From positions 7,447,515 to 7,511,514 of the forward strand of contig CM020508.1 of the NCBI GenBank assembly GCA_009823395.1: a DNA stretch of 64,000 nucleotides. The letters run 5' to 3'. The notes under the pieces are model-generated. The model did no database searches and was not told where the DNA came from. It saw only the letters and a program-made list of their open reading frames with translations. The position numbers and the translations under genes were made by a program. Origin of the DNA: Thamnaconus septentrionalis. Taxonomy: Eukaryota > Chordata > Actinopteri > Tetraodontiformes > Monacanthidae. Positions 37,866 through 49,731 of the stretch are shown here, piece after piece (position 1 is the first letter of the stretch; the number at the start of each line of letters is the position of its first letter).

Positions 37866-37913
37866 GCCACTTTATTAGGTACCTTGCTAGTACAAGGTAC
37901 CTAATAAAGTGGC
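37866..37913. mobile_element. Tc1-family terminal fold-back, copy 1 (perfect 21-bp arms)
   Basis: A perfect palindrome: the 21-bp arms at 37866-37886 and 37893-37913 read GCCACTTTATTAGGTACCTT(G) inward from both sides, with a 6-base loop CTAGTA. The arm sequence is the terminal repeat of the Tc1-like family seen at 45.2-45.7 kb. It holds nothing but the two termini. Confidence 0.85.
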
Positions 37914-38302
37914 GAGTTAGTGTATATATGCACATCCACCGCTTCAAGGCTGGAGGCGTTAGTCATTGCTGCCAAGTTCAGCCTGACCTCTGACCCCTGA
38001 CATTTACGAAGCTTTTTACCTCTGCACGACTTTTACTGCTCACTGGATTTTGTTTTTGTTTTTTTCAACTTGAGATGTTTGTGATGTGGTAAAGACTCCC
38101 AGTAAGATTAGCAGCAGGCTGTGAGTCACTCAGACCAGCAGCGACAACCACAGAGGCTCACCAAGTTGTTGCTCTGTCATCGGCTATCAAGCTACTTGTG
38201 TTAAAGGTCCGGCAGCAGAGAGCAGCAGCGCTAAGTCCGGCGTATATAGAGTTAGTACTCATGTACTCAGTGTTCCTCAATATGTGTGTCTAAATAAACT
38301 TA

Positions 38303-38908
38303 GGTCCTGTCCACACGGGAACATTTTTTTGGTGGAAACGGTAAAGTATTTAACCGTTACGGCGTTTCGTCTATACGGCAACGGTGTTTTGGGTCCCCCG
38401 AAGCGGTATTTTTTTGAAAACGGTCCCAGAGTGGGAAAATCTGACAACGCTGTTTTGCCGTTGTCACATCGTTGCCGTCTGGACAGTGAAAACGGCTTTT
38501 CCTTGTAAACGATGACGTCATCGCACCGTCACTTTCATGTGACCGGAAAAAACAAGGCATGCAGTGGCACAAACAACAACGATAGCGGCCAGCGGAGTTG
38601 TCTTTGTATCGCAGGCGCTTCAAGATTTGTTGGCAATATTACTACAAAACCTCACAAAACCTCAGACTCACTTTTTTTCCGCTACTCGCCATTATTGTTT
38701 TCTGTGTGTTTAGTGTGTAGCGGCCCTCTTTCTAAATCGTGGGTCCGGTGGCTGTGTCAGCGCCTGTTAACAGCGCCACGTTTCGGTGTGGCATACACAT
38801 TACATCGTTTTCACCCACCGTTCCTTTTCCATCTGTCAGCGAGTGGACGCGACTTTTTTCGACCCCGGGAAAGAAAAAATACGACAACATTCCTGTGTGG
38901 ACAGGGCC
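38303..38908. mobile_element. Non-autonomous PIF/Harbinger-like element A (606 bp, TTA duplication)
   Basis: Terminal inverted repeats begin GGTCCTGTCCACACGGGAAC on the left and GGCCCTGTCCACACAGGAAT on the right read inward (17 of 20 identical). The trinucleotide TTA flanks both ends (38300-38302 and 38909-38911), the target duplication expected for PIF/Harbinger. The interior is rich in AAACGG/ACGGC phrases and codes for no recognisable transposase. It is a relative of the element at 51956-52808, whose ends share the CCTGT(T/C)(T/C)ACACG core. Confidence 0.8.
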
Positions 38909-38918
38909 TTATAAACAA

Positions 38919-39189
38919 AGGTCCAGTGTGTAAAACAGCACGTTTTGATTTTAGAGCCACTGTCAGGTGGGCTTCCTTAAAAATGGCGGTGCAAGTTGGC
39001 AGCTAACAAGCAGCAAGACCCTTTTTGCTCTACGTATATTCGTATATATACAAGAACCATTCTAATGGCAGGTAAACCAAATTACTTTTACTGTATTGCA
39101 AATATACACTTTTATTAATGTATTTATGTGCAGTATATTAAGCCTTTACCACTATAAAAATCATAAATCAAGTTTTACACCCTGGGCCT
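38919..39189. mobile_element. TTAA-type miniature element, copy 1
   Basis: Inverted ends are AGGTCCAGTGTGTAAAAC on the left and AGGCCCAGGGTGTAAAAC read inward from the right. TTAA follows the right end (39190-39193); the left TTAA is not intact (ACAA), next to the Harbinger-like element that ends only 10 bases away. The interior shares a long stretch, including CTTCCTTAAAAATGGCGG and CGTATATTC, with the inverted copy at 50472-50794. TTAA targets suggest a piggyBac-type element, but no transposase is present. Confidence 0.72.
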
Positions 39190-39199
39190 TTAACCCCCA

Positions 39200-40900
39200 A
39201 TGGAAAGTTTTACCCAATAAAACTGCTGCTGAGTGTCGTTTACCCAACAAACATTAGATGCAAGAAAGGCCTTAAAACTTCATCTTCTGAAGTACAAAGG
39301 ACAAAAATGCACATCGAGCTAATAGAAAGAAAAACTGGCCAAGTGACAAATTTGTTTGGAGGAGGAAGTCCCGCTCAAACTCCAGGCGCTCGACAAAGTA
39401 ATCGCGGCTATCATTTGAAGCCGTCCGGAGAGCATTACTGCCGAGGAAAGACGGCTGGGCCGCCTGCTCGCGCCGACATGGCAGAGTGCCTAGACTCCTC
39501 ACACAGGGATGTAAGGAGTAAGGAGAAGCGCGCTTTTACAAAGAGGACGGGAGGGGTGGGGAAGAGAGAGGGGAGAGAATCGGTAATGCACTCCCCCAGC
39601 ATACAGCGAGCCGCATGGAGGACCAAGATAAGACACCCTGGCCCCGGCTGCCGGGGCTGCTGGAGTAAAGCCTCTCCACCGACGCGAGCGATGACTGCGA
39701 GGCTTTGGCCCGCCGCTCCCGCACGATCCATCTATAGCCCAGTGATGCCTCTATTACAATGGCTGCCCCACAGCTACGTGGGCCCGCGCCAGCAGTCGGC
39801 CCAAAATATAATTAGAGGAACCCGTGAAGTGCCCTGGACACTGGCAATTGATCTGACTGACAGTCCAATATCTCCGCCGGGGAAATAAACCCCCCAACTT
39901 TTGCCGCTGAGGCAAAAAAAAAGAGGTGAAAAAAAAGTGGCAACGGGCTTTTGGGTGAAGGAGGGCGGAAAGCAGAGAAGTGGAGCAGGGATTTGGAAAA
40001 TGTTTGCTCTCCCCTCTCCACCGACTTTGGGATTCTAGGCAACAAAAAAAAGGTTGCAGGCTGATTGAATGCATATAAGCATGTCGGTACACAAAGGGTT
40101 CGAGCAGCAGGTTGCTTCCTGCTTCCCACTGGAGCTTCTCTCGCCTTTAAAAAGCAACGTTACTTATGCCTTCAATCAGAGCCGTCCTGCAGGCGCAGGC
40201 GCCGCGTCCGAGGAGGCCAACGGCGCCAAAAAGCGCAAATCCATCCGTGCTCTCCCGTCTCTCAGAGAGCAGCGTGCGCTGCGCTCAGACTGAGTGCTGT
40301 TTTGAGCGAAAGCAGGTCAGGTTGTGACAAACACGCTGGTTTGTGTCGACATTTTGGGGTTGTTCTAATGTTACCCTTCCCCCCTCTCCGCCCCCCAGAT
40401 GCTTCCTCGCAGCTGCTCTGGGGAGGCTTTCAGCTTTGACGGCTTCACTACAGATCCCACAAGTCTGTCGCGAGGTCACAGGCCCAGAGAGACAGAGAGA
40501 GAGAGACAGATAAAGCAGCAGACAGCTAAAGAGAGATGGCGCTTTGTGTCTGTGAAATGTTAACAGGGATGCAAAGCGGTCTTGTTTTTTTTGTTGATGT
40601 TCCATTTTTTTGTCGTTTTTTTCCCAGCAATTCGCTTCGTTAACATGGTCAAGGTCTTGCATTCTGTGGCCGCCGCGCGAGATGCATTATGCGGCGCTTC
40701 TTCACATGAACCGTCCACACATTTGGCGTTGTTTTTTTTTTCGCATTCGGCGCCTATTTTCCTCCATTAAGACAGATGGCTCTGTAGGCGGGACAATGCA
40801 AGAGTCACGTATTAGCATCCACAGTATGGCACATGGCAAATTTATACGTGGTGGCGGTGGACGCATACGGACGGAGAATTTTTTTTTTTTTTGCCTCTCA
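39200..40900. other. Intronic stretch without genes
   Basis: Mostly unique. 39790-39890 (CAAAATATAATTAGAGGAAC, GGCAATTGATCTGACTGACA) looks like another conserved block. (GA)n-like purine run at 40482-40509. No coding exon recognised. Confidence 0.5.
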
Positions 40901-40914
40901 AACCACAAATAACA

Positions 40915-41065
40915 TTTTATGCCAGGCGCACAGTTTTAGCATGGCCTTCAGCCACTCAGCATGTCATCCGTCTGAGTACCGTCAAGGCTGTTATGAAACT
41001 AATAAAAATCTTTAATGAAGTGGCTTTTATTGCCGGCAATGTTTTCATTGGGTTCTATCTGTTAT
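40915..41065. promoter_or_regulatory. Conserved-looking non-coding block (candidate)
   Basis: GTCAAGGCTGTTATGAAACT, AATAAAAATCTTTAATGAAG, TGGCTTTTATTGCCGGCAAT and TTTTCATTGGGTTCTATC in unique sequence. An octamer ATGCAAAT follows at 41239-41246. Confidence 0.3.
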
Positions 41066-42299
41066 TTAGTTTTGATGGTTATCAGTTTGCCGTGTCGGGG
41101 TTGTGTGAGCACGTCGACCTTCCCTGGGTTTGTTTTTTTACCTCAGGATTAATAAAAGTTGAAGTCTAGTCAAGTAGAACAGAACCGCTGTTGATGTGCA
41201 AAAACAGCTGTGATGAGCATATCTGCTTCGCAATTCAAATGCAAATGATATCAACTCAGAGGAAAGAAGACTCACAATGGATCGTTTACCCCTCCATTCG
41301 GTTTGATGTCATAAATTATATTATCGCCAGTTTGATTTCACACAAAAATCTAAAATATCCCCGAGATCCAAGAAAACCCAAGAAAATGCCGCGCTTCAAG
41401 TTTTCCTCTTTCTCCTTCTTCCTCCCTCTCATTACATTGCGCCCTATATTCCTCTTCCCCGTGTCTCCACGCCCCCGCCGGCCCCGCTGCCCCCGCGCTG
41501 GCACAGCCTATTCAAAGCAGGCGCCCGCTGAGAGCGCCGTGTGTCATCGGCCCGGGTGACAGTAATGCACCGCTCCTTTTCATCTCCGAGCGGCGGCTGC
41601 ATCATCGCCGCGTAAGACGTGCGGCGGGGACGATATTAATGGTCCCTCGCACCGCCGCGTCGAAATGAAAGAGGCCTCGCGGAAAAAAAAACCAACAAAC
41701 AATCCGCTCTTTCTCTTTCCCGAGCAGGTGTATCAAAGCCGAGGGGCGGGGGGAGGAAATGACCGCCCATGAGCGAGTCTTTGTCTGTGGCGCTGGGGGG
41801 GGTCACGTGAGCAATGGCGGCGGCGGTGGAGAATACGGCGAAATGCGAACCGAGCGCCGACATTGTGCGCGGCGATAAGGCTCAGAGTGGCGAGCCGGCG
41901 AGATGCAACCATTGCTGACGCGGCGGAATATTAACAAGCGACGAAATCAAACTGAAGGCTAAGATTTTTGTGTTATTCATCGCATTGCAACTATCAGCGA
42001 GACCCCCCCACCCCCACCCCCACCACCCTCCCCTCAGCAGGAATCCATATCTATTCAGAGACAGTTTTTAAAAGCTTCTGGAGTGAAATGTATTTAGATT
42101 TTAAACTAGTGGGGGAAAAAAGCAGCAGGCAACATTTGTTGACCACAAAAAGCTTCCCGCGTGCACGCTCACGCTGGCCGTGCACGGAGCCCCGGGTCTA
42201 TTTGTCAGGAACAGGGCATGACTGTAAAGGACAGAGCTGTCTCTTTGCATTAAAATAAAAGGGAGCCTTCTAGAATAAGGGCCCTTCCACGTGAGCGAG

Positions 42300-42500
42300 T
42301 GGGCACACAGTGATTTAATTTCTCGTGCAATGTGCTAGACTGAGCTTAAATTTGGAAGGTGAATGAGGAAGAGAAAAAGCTGATTTAAAATTAAGGCATG
42401 AAACCTTTTTTTGGCTAATTATAAAGCGCAGACTTGATTGAACGGCGAACCAGCTCATTCTAATCCATAATCCAGCAAATGCATTTTGACGTTTACGCAA
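42300..42500. promoter_or_regulatory. Conserved-looking non-coding block (candidate)
   Basis: GTGATTTAATTTCTCGTGC, TTTAAAATTAAGGCATG, TTTGGCTAATTATAAAGCG, ACTTGATTGAACGGCG and CTAATCCATAATCCAGC. Several TAATTA/TAATCC cores in unique sequence. Confidence 0.3.
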
Positions 42501-42920
42501 TCTGCTTTTCGGTATTTAGGGGGGAGATAAAAAATATTTTGATGAGTGTTAGTTTTTAAAGAGTAACAGTAACTGGGTCTGAGAGGGAGCGAGTCAGGAA
42601 AACATCATTAATAAATTTGCCTCTCTGCCCCCCTACACCGCCCCCCACTACCCAATCGTATGCACGAGACCCCCGGCTTCAATAAACAAGGGGGTGGGGG
42701 CAGATTACATTCCCCTTATTTATTGGACGCAGACGTTTTAATAAGAGCAGTTTATTGGAAAGTTGCAACGCCCCGCACGCCACGCTCTCACCTCCGAGCA
42801 CTGGAGGTATGGAGGTGGCGGCGGCTATCTGCAGCGGAGGAGATATATTAAGGTTGGGGGGGGGGCACCTCCGCCGTTATTAAAAACACTAAACCATTAG
42901 CCGCTGCAGCCGGGGCGCGC

Positions 42921-42989
42921 TCCTCCTCTCCTCTTCCTCCTCCTCCACCTCCTCCTCCTCCTCCTCCTTCACTCCGCTCATCTCCTCCT

Positions 42990-43022
<33 letters not shown>

Positions 43023-43038
43023 CTTCACTCCGCTCATC
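42921..43038 (+). repeat. Pyrimidine-only tandem duplication (62 + 56 bp)
   Basis: Two tandem copies (42921-42982 and 42983-43038). Each begins TCCTCCTCTCCTCTTCC and ends TTCACTCCGCTCATC; they differ in the number of CTC triplets in the middle. Nearly pure pyrimidine on the plus strand. A minisatellite created by recent duplication and slippage. Confidence 0.85.
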
Positions 43039-43601
43039 TCTCTCCTCTCCTCCCGAGAGCCTAAAATTAGACGGAGCGCCCCTGACAACGCCATGATGCA
43101 TGCAGGCGCAAACACGCACTATTTATAGCGTATTACTATAACAGTGACCTATTTGCCGGGGTTTTCTAAAGGGCCGCCCGCTTTGCATGGCGAGAGGAGC
43201 GCTTCCGGATATGACTCGGCACTTCAGAGGCTTGCAAACAAAACAACAACAGAAACAAAACAATTCACCTGAATTCGTTCAAATTCGGCTGCATCGTCAG
43301 CTTTGTCCGCCGATACCGAAATCCCAATATGGGCTCGCTACACTTTTTTTTTTTTTTTTTCCTAAGCCGGGGTAACATAAAGGAATCCAAGACGGAGTGT
43401 TTGTAGGCTATGGTCTGGCTCCAGGGGAGCCTGCGGCGCTCTAGCACCCACGGTCCCGGAAGGACCGCCACCGCTGCTGAGCGAGGAGGAAAAGGGCTTT
43501 GAGACGCGGGAAATGGAAACGGGGAGAAAGGAGGACGAGGAAGGGCCCAGAGAGAGGGGGAAGAGGTGAGGAAGAGATGGAGAGATGAGAGAGGAGAAAG
43601 A

Positions 43602-43602
<1 letters not shown>

Positions 43603-43638
<36 letters not shown>
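43603..43638 (+). repeat. (GT)18 microsatellite
   Basis: Uninterrupted GT tract. Confidence 0.97.
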
Positions 43639-43639
<1 letters not shown>

Positions 43640-44224
43640 CACGCAGCCTCTAGATTTTCAACTTGGAAGAAGAAGCTGCTCTCAATTTTTCACGGCGCTG
43701 AGAAATTATAGTAAAGCGAGACAAAACCCCCATAAACGCTTCCCCATCGCGTCGGCGTCTTTAGCGGCCCGGGTGCTACAGGCGCTCGGGTTAATTCGGA
43801 GGAGTTCAGCTGTGCGACAAAAGACATAAATCACAGGCGTGCATTTTGGTTTACACGAGGGCCCGAGACAAAAAAATTACAGGTCAGGAAAAGCAATTAC
43901 TCCTTCTTCCGAGGCTGCCACCTTGAATGAGAAATGTGCCGGAGACAAAAGACGGAGGCCGGTCAAACAGATGGGTGTCATAACACCCAGAGGTGGTTAA
44001 AAAATTGTTTTGCTTGGCAAAAGAAAATCATATTTTTTCTTCGGCGCACATATTGCCGGGCTAACAGTCGGCCGACTGCGACTCACGTAATCCATTCAGG
44101 TTACACGATTTAAAATGTGGACCACGCCACCCTGAGGTTTTCTTCTCCTTCTTTTTCCTTTTCTTTCACCGAAGAGCAGCTGTGCCGATTAAAGGCAGGT
44201 TTGTATTTTTTTTTTTTTTTTGAA

Positions 44225-44405
44225 AAATTGGACACATTCATAATTCATGTGAAAGAAATTACAGTCAAGTTTAATCTAGGGAGAAGCTGCGGCGCCTGTG
44301 TAAATCAACTGACAGCGGCACGGAGAATCTTTAATATGGCATTACATTGAGATAAGGCGCTCGCAGCCGAATCCTGCTGCCACATCTAATCAGTTGCAAC
44401 GTTAA
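44225..44405. promoter_or_regulatory. Conserved-looking non-coding block (candidate)
   Basis: CATTCATAATTCATGTG, AAAGAAATTACAGTCAAG, AATCTTTAATATGGCATTAC, TTGAGATAAGGCGC and CATCTAATCAGTTGC in unique sequence after a T17 run. Confidence 0.3.
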
Positions 44406-45217
44406 AACACCAGTGACCAAATTGTTTCACAAGTCAAAGAAAATTGGATTAGCAGCCTTAAACCTGCAACCGCACGGCAACATATCGCTCGAGCGATCTG
44501 TAATTTTCCTGCTAGGAGAATTAACGCGCGAGCAAACAAACGAACAAGCGGGCAAATTAAAAAAAGAAAAAAGAAAGGAAAAAAAGAAGCTGGCTGCAAA
44601 AGCATATAGAGCTAATTTTGGAAGGCAGCACTCCGATTAAAACCTCCATCTGTTTAAATGCATTCCCGAGGTGCTCCTCGAAACTGTGAAACGCCTACAC
44701 TCAGAAATCTGCCAGGAGAACAAAGACAAACACCCGCCGCCCCATCCTCCCCCCTCGTGCACCTTTCGCACTGCAGCGCCCTGAGAAGAAGGAAGAAGAA
44801 AAAAAAAGATTTTCCCTCTTCTAAATATATGGGCTCGGCGTCGAGGCGCGTGGGCTGCAGCGAGCTCAAGATGCAACGCTCACAACTTTCTCGTAGGTCT
44901 TACTTAGACATACAATGCTGCTTGTTTTGTTGTTTGTTGGTTTGTTTGTTTCATCCCAGCAGCAGTTTTTCTCCCACTTACAGGAAATATATATCTATAT
45001 TATATATAGATATATATACATATATACGTCAAATATATATGTCTTGTTACAGTAAAGCCCACAACACACGGCACGGTGCCGATCCACTTGGTTAGGTGAC
45101 AGAAAATGCCACATGCAGCTGACGCCACCACTGTAAATTTGCCAATAAAAAAAAATAATATGGGCATAACCACTTGGCCGGCATTGGATGGTACCCGTGT
45201 GTTTTAGACATGGGAAA

Positions 45218-45640
45218 TTCACTCATCAGCCATTTCATTAGGGAAAATTGCCAACAATTGCTTGCTGGCACAAATAACTCAAAATAAACAACGCAGGTGC
45301 ACTGAAGCATGTAGGCGTGTTGAGGACGACGTGCTGAGGTTCAAAGTCAGAACAGGGAAGAAAGGAGACACGAGGGAGTCTGAAGGTGGTGAGCATGGTC
45401 GCTGGTGCAGGGCTGAGCGTTTCTGCTGCTGATCTACTGGGATTCTCACCACCATCTCCAGCAGAGGATGCTCCCGAAATAGAAAAATATCCGGCAAGCG
45501 GCAGTTGCGCGGAGGAAAATGCCTCGTTGATGTCAAGGGTCAGAGGTCAGACTGGGCGGGCTGGTTGGAGACCGTAGCAGGCAACAGTAAATCAGCTAAC
45601 CAGTGGTTACAAGCAAACAGCATCTCAAAACGTGAAAGAT
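45218..45640 (+). mobile_element. Truncated Tc1/mariner-like transposon, left end plus 5' transposase region (decayed)
   Basis: The left end resembles the fish Tc1-type terminus (CACTCA.CAGCCA.TT.ATTAGG). The following sequence matches in order the 5' part of such elements: CATGTAGGCGTGTTGAGGAC, a CTGCTGATCTACTGGGATTCTC phrase seen here at 45425-45446, AAATATCCGGCAAGCGGCAGTT at 45485-45506 and GATGTCAAGGGTCAGAGGTCAG at 45529-45550. These correspond to the N-terminal DNA-binding (paired-like helix-turn-helix) part of the transposase, but the reading frame is broken and the catalytic DDE domain is absent. The element stops at about 45640, directly next to a fold-back of the family's termini. 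Confidence 0.75.
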
Positions 45641-45645
45641 CTCCA

Positions 45646-45709
45646 ACCAGTCACTTTATTAGGTACCAGGCGCTAGCAAGGCTACCTAATAAAGTGGCCG
45701 GTGAGTGTA
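45646..45709. mobile_element. Tc1-family terminal fold-back (mini-palindrome), copy 2
   Basis: An inverted-repeat structure in which CACTTTATTAGGTACC (45651-45666) meets CTACCTAATAAAGTG on the other side, around a GCTAGC core, followed by GCCGGTGAGTGTA, the outer end of the family. It is either the 3' terminus of the truncated Tc1 copy to its left, with a huge internal deletion, or a separate mini-element. Confidence 0.7.
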
Positions 45710-46183
45710 TTAATTCAAAACAAAGATAATACATTGATTAAAAATTTCACTAGTGTAACAACCAATAGTGTGCATCAGCTGTCAGAGCTCCTTTCTATCG
45801 ACATTTCAAAGAATAAAAATGTTAATGATAATATTTCTGAAAAAAGATTCCTTTTCGAAAAACAACCACAGTGCCCCGAGTCGTCCGCTCATATTTATAA
45901 CCAACATCAAAGGGAAAAGGCCATGCATTAGAGCCCATTGTGGTTCAATGACAGAGGCCACCACCACCCCCTTTAGACTGCCAACCCCCCCGCCTCGCTC
46001 GCTGGGCGAGTGAGTAATACTGCCTTCATCCCTTAACCCACGGCGGAGCCCAAATAACTCAACCGCTGTGAGCCGAAATCAAACAGAGACGTTCCACCAT
46101 GCTAATTTGATTCACTCTGACCCAAGAGCTTTTACTCACAGGGCCAGCTGGGCTGCTGCGACTGCCCCGGACCCAAACACACA

Positions 46184-46205
46184 CACACACATACACACAC
46201 ACACA
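46184..46205 (+). repeat. (CA)n microsatellite
   Basis: About ten CA units with one AT interruption; a second, (CA)10, tract lies at 46533-46552. Confidence 0.93.
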
Positions 46206-46819
46206 GGAGTGCAAACAAATCTGAGCGGGTGAAAGCCCCGCTGGAGAGACTCTTGGTTGATTCAAAACAACCTCCGGTACAACACAGCAGAAAACCATCG
46301 CTTGGTTTTACTGAAGTGTTTGTAATTCATCGTGATCTTCATCCCCCGGTTGTGTCGGAGCAGCGCGTGGCCGCAACACAACATGGCAAAAGCGTCCAAT
46401 TAACACAGGCAGCGCAACAGCCCTCCACTTTTAAAGAGGCACGAGGTCGTCCTTGTCGTTCCTCAGCGAGGAATCCCATCATCCTCTCTGTCAGAAGAAG
46501 CCCATTAGTCTAACTGAACAATCGGAACAACAAACACACACACACACACACACCCAAGGTAGTGCACAATTTGCACCGATTTGATGGCTGCCAAATAGTG
46601 ACCGCCTGCCCCGCAGAAACAGAACGGCACCAGGCGGATTACACCAGAAGGGGAGAAAATGTATATGCCTATTTTGTTTCCGAGAAACAGTTCGAGCCAT
46701 CGTTTGTGATTACTGCGTGTGTCCTTCACTGGAACTGCAACCACGACGTGAGGTCTGTATTTTGTTCCGAGTCTTTTAGCTGGTGTAAAGTCAAAGCGGT
46801 GCAGCGGACGAGGACCTTT

Positions 46820-47310
46820 GACTTTTGATGTCTGACTTCAAAGTTTCCCCTGCCGACAGTCATTCAGGCTGTAATGCCAGTTTCAGCGCTACTCGACTGG
46901 ACTCACTTTTGAACCACCTCCACGTGGGCGGAGTGGTGAGGGGAGGAGACGTCATATGTCAACACTTCTTTTTAGTTTCAGTTTTTCACGACACTGTTTC
47001 AATGTCTTCTTGTAGCCATGAGCAGTTTGACTTATCGTCGCCGCTCCATCTTGCTAACTGTTTTCTGCACGTCATTGAGCACAGAAATGCATGGGTTACT
47101 ACTTCACTAAAGACAAAAAACGCTTTGTGGCTGTTGCCAGGTTGTTGTTTTTTTAAAGATTGTGGGTCACATTTTTGTGACTGAGTCGATCTCATGAATC
47201 ATCCTGCGTCGTCTCACCGCCTCCAATCAGTGAAATATAATTTTCTGCCCAATGCTGGAGCTAAAATAGCACCTTGTACCAGGTACTAAAATAGCACCTG
47301 GGCACCAGGT
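46820..47310. mobile_element. Possible old, decayed DNA transposon
   Basis: The stretch has phrases reminiscent of a fish repeat (CTACTCGACTGGACTCACTTTT, seen at 46891-46912; CCACCTCCACGTGGGCGGAG at 46916-46935) and ends in an internally repeated AGGTACTAAAATAGCACCTG-like segment (47258-47312, two imperfect copies of GCTAAAATAGCACC/ACTAAAATAGCACC). No clear terminal inverted repeat or target duplication was found. Low confidence. Confidence 0.25.
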
Positions 47311-47653
47311 CCTACCCACCACCTGATGGAATTGATTAAAAACTGAGCAGAGCAGAGGATGTACTCGAGGATGCAGCACGTCTGACTCTGTCGTTCTGTC
47401 TCAGGCGAGTTCACGTGGATGCTGTCACGAGGACCTCATGGTTTAACGTAGACGGTGTTTATCTAAAATAAAAAACAACAACGCTGCCCAGTGCCGGTCC
47501 CTGCAGGCCGCTCGCTCCTGCCTTTTCATTTGGATGGAGGAGATAGGCCGTCTTCAAAGCTCTCCGGGTATCGACCACGGCACTCGGCGGCCCCGGAGGC
47601 TTCCTGTTTGAAAGGATTCCTTTCACAAACAGCGCAGAGCCACTCCAAAAAAA

Positions 47654-47661
<8 letters not shown>

Positions 47662-47709
<48 letters not shown>
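47662..47709 (+). repeat. (GA)24 microsatellite
   Basis: Long GA tract that continues as impure GAGC/GAGA to about 47740; CU repeat in the transcript. A shorter purine tract follows at 48180-48218. Confidence 0.96.
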
Positions 47710-47715
<6 letters not shown>

Positions 47716-49479
47716 CGAGAGAGGGCGAGAGAGAGCGCGACAGACAAGATAAAAACAAAAAAAATATTTCAAGGTGTTTTGTTATTTCTGATCTCCCCCT
47801 TTGATCCGTCGTTCCTGCGGCTCGTTCAAAGCGATCTCATTCAGCCGTTTCGAGGCCTCGCATCTGATGCGGCGAGATGAGATATCGGTGCCTGACCGAC
47901 GCTACCTGCGTCACGCAATTAAACAAGCACTTAGCGCCTCGGAGATCCATTCACAAAAAAAAAAAAACAGCAACAAAGCCTTGAAATTTCTTAAAAACGG
48001 CAGATTGCTCTTCCTCCAAAACTTCAACCTGGATTCTGAACTCTCTGAAGCCTGTCTGCCTTTATTAGCATGAGCCTTTTTTTCCAGAGGCTTCATCCAC
48101 CACTATCAAGAATCTCGGGGTAGGGAGGCTGGGCTGAAGTAGACAGCAGTGAAAAATGCGCAAGGGAGACAAACCAAGAGGGAGAGAGAGAGACAGCGAG
48201 AGAGGGAGAGAGAGAGACAAAGCAAAGAGACGGCTTTTATTTTCTCTCCGCCGCCACAACCTTAAATATCCCATAACTATGGCCGGACAGCCTTTACCCA
48301 CAGGGGCTCCCGCTGTGAACAGGCCATAATAAATCACACATTATTCGATCCCGGTCACTCAGCAGACACGCCGCTAGCACTCCAGGATGTGTTAGCGGAC
48401 ACGATTGGCCGCCGCCCACTATTAATTCTGTGCTGAGTTAAATTGCGCTTTAGAAACCAGCGGCTTTCTCCCAGCATTATTCCCTTGAATGTCGTCTATA
48501 CCTACTGAAATGGAAAATGTCAAGCAGATGCTTTTCTCATTGCTGTGCGAGAAAAAAAGAAATAAAAAACATTTGCCACATCTTATCTTTATTGTTTTTC
48601 TCCCTCTATCAGCTGACCTTTCGGTGGGCGGTGGCCGATAACCGAGCCGCCGGGCTCAACTTCATTTGCATTGGATGCACAATGCAATCTCCAAAGCGAT
48701 GAGTAGATCAATAAGTAAAGCGGTAAGGCAGTAATGTAATATCTGCCAAAAAAAAAAAAAGGAGTCACGATTAAAAGTAGCAAAAAAATACCCTGGAAAA
48801 AGTCCTGGAGTACCTCGGAGCTGTCAGAATCTATCATGCGGAGTCGCAAGTGGTCTGTAGCTCCGGCTTTGCTACTTTAGAGCTTGTCAGCTACTCAGAC
48901 AAGGAAGGACTTATAGGAGAGAAATTTGGAGGGAAAAATAAAGAGGAAAAGATGACGGTGTACCGCAAAAAAAAAATCACGGGTTGGCCACGACGCTCTG
49001 CAAAAGAGGGGCACCAGAGAGCCGTCTTCCAGGAATATATTAATAACACTGCGGTAAAAGCACACCCACGAGGCAGGCGGGCACAAGCAGAGCCCATCAA
49101 ATTAATCTCAGATAAATTCGCGAGTCATCATCGCAATTTTCAGTGTTTTAGCGACCGGGGAGGAAGGAAGAACGAAAAAAAAAAGATCAAAGGATGTGGA
49201 AACACAGTCTGGTGTGACGGGGAGGGGAGACGGACGGAACGGAGCGGCTCGCCATTTGCATTTGGCCGACAAGACTTGAAAAAGACAAAAGAGAAAGTCT
49301 GGTTGAGCCTGATGGGCAGGGAGACGCCTGCAGTCCGATTTCCTGAAGTTTTTTGGGGTTTTTTTGGCGGAGGGGGGGTTTGTAATGTGTGTAAACTCTC
49401 GAATTACATGCAAACCAATGCGCTGGTTGATCCCCTGCACTGGGTGCGACGAAGACCGAGTCTGTCAAACGTGCTATTG

Positions 49480-49680
49480 TCTATTTAGCACATTTGCCTG
49501 ATGAATAAATATGCAATAATTGGCGCTTCTATTAGACCGCGACAAAATACCGGGAGGAGCAAATGGGCTAATTTAGCACGTGCAATTTAGCTCATTTACA
49601 AAACCTCAAACTTGCTGGGACTGTTGGCACGTCATTTGAAAGTCAATTGGCTGCAAAAACGCATCGATCTGAATCAAAAT
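49480..49680. promoter_or_regulatory. Conserved-looking non-coding block (candidate)
   Basis: TTTAGCACATTTGCCTGATG, AATAAATATGCAATAATTGG, GGGCTAATTTAGCACGTGC and GCAATTTAGCTCATTTAC. TTTAGCAC occurs twice (49485 and 49573). Unique sequence that ends just before a Tc1 fold-back. Confidence 0.32.
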
Positions 49681-49731
49681 GTTGAGGGCAGGGTTATAAC
49701 TTCGAGGTATGCACTTACCGGCAAGAAAGGT

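Noticed and set aside
48850..49488. 212-codon plus-strand frame, the longest in the window
   Set aside because: K/E/G-rich with A- and G-runs, no domain recognised, no convincing splice pair; probably chance in a purine-rich stretch.
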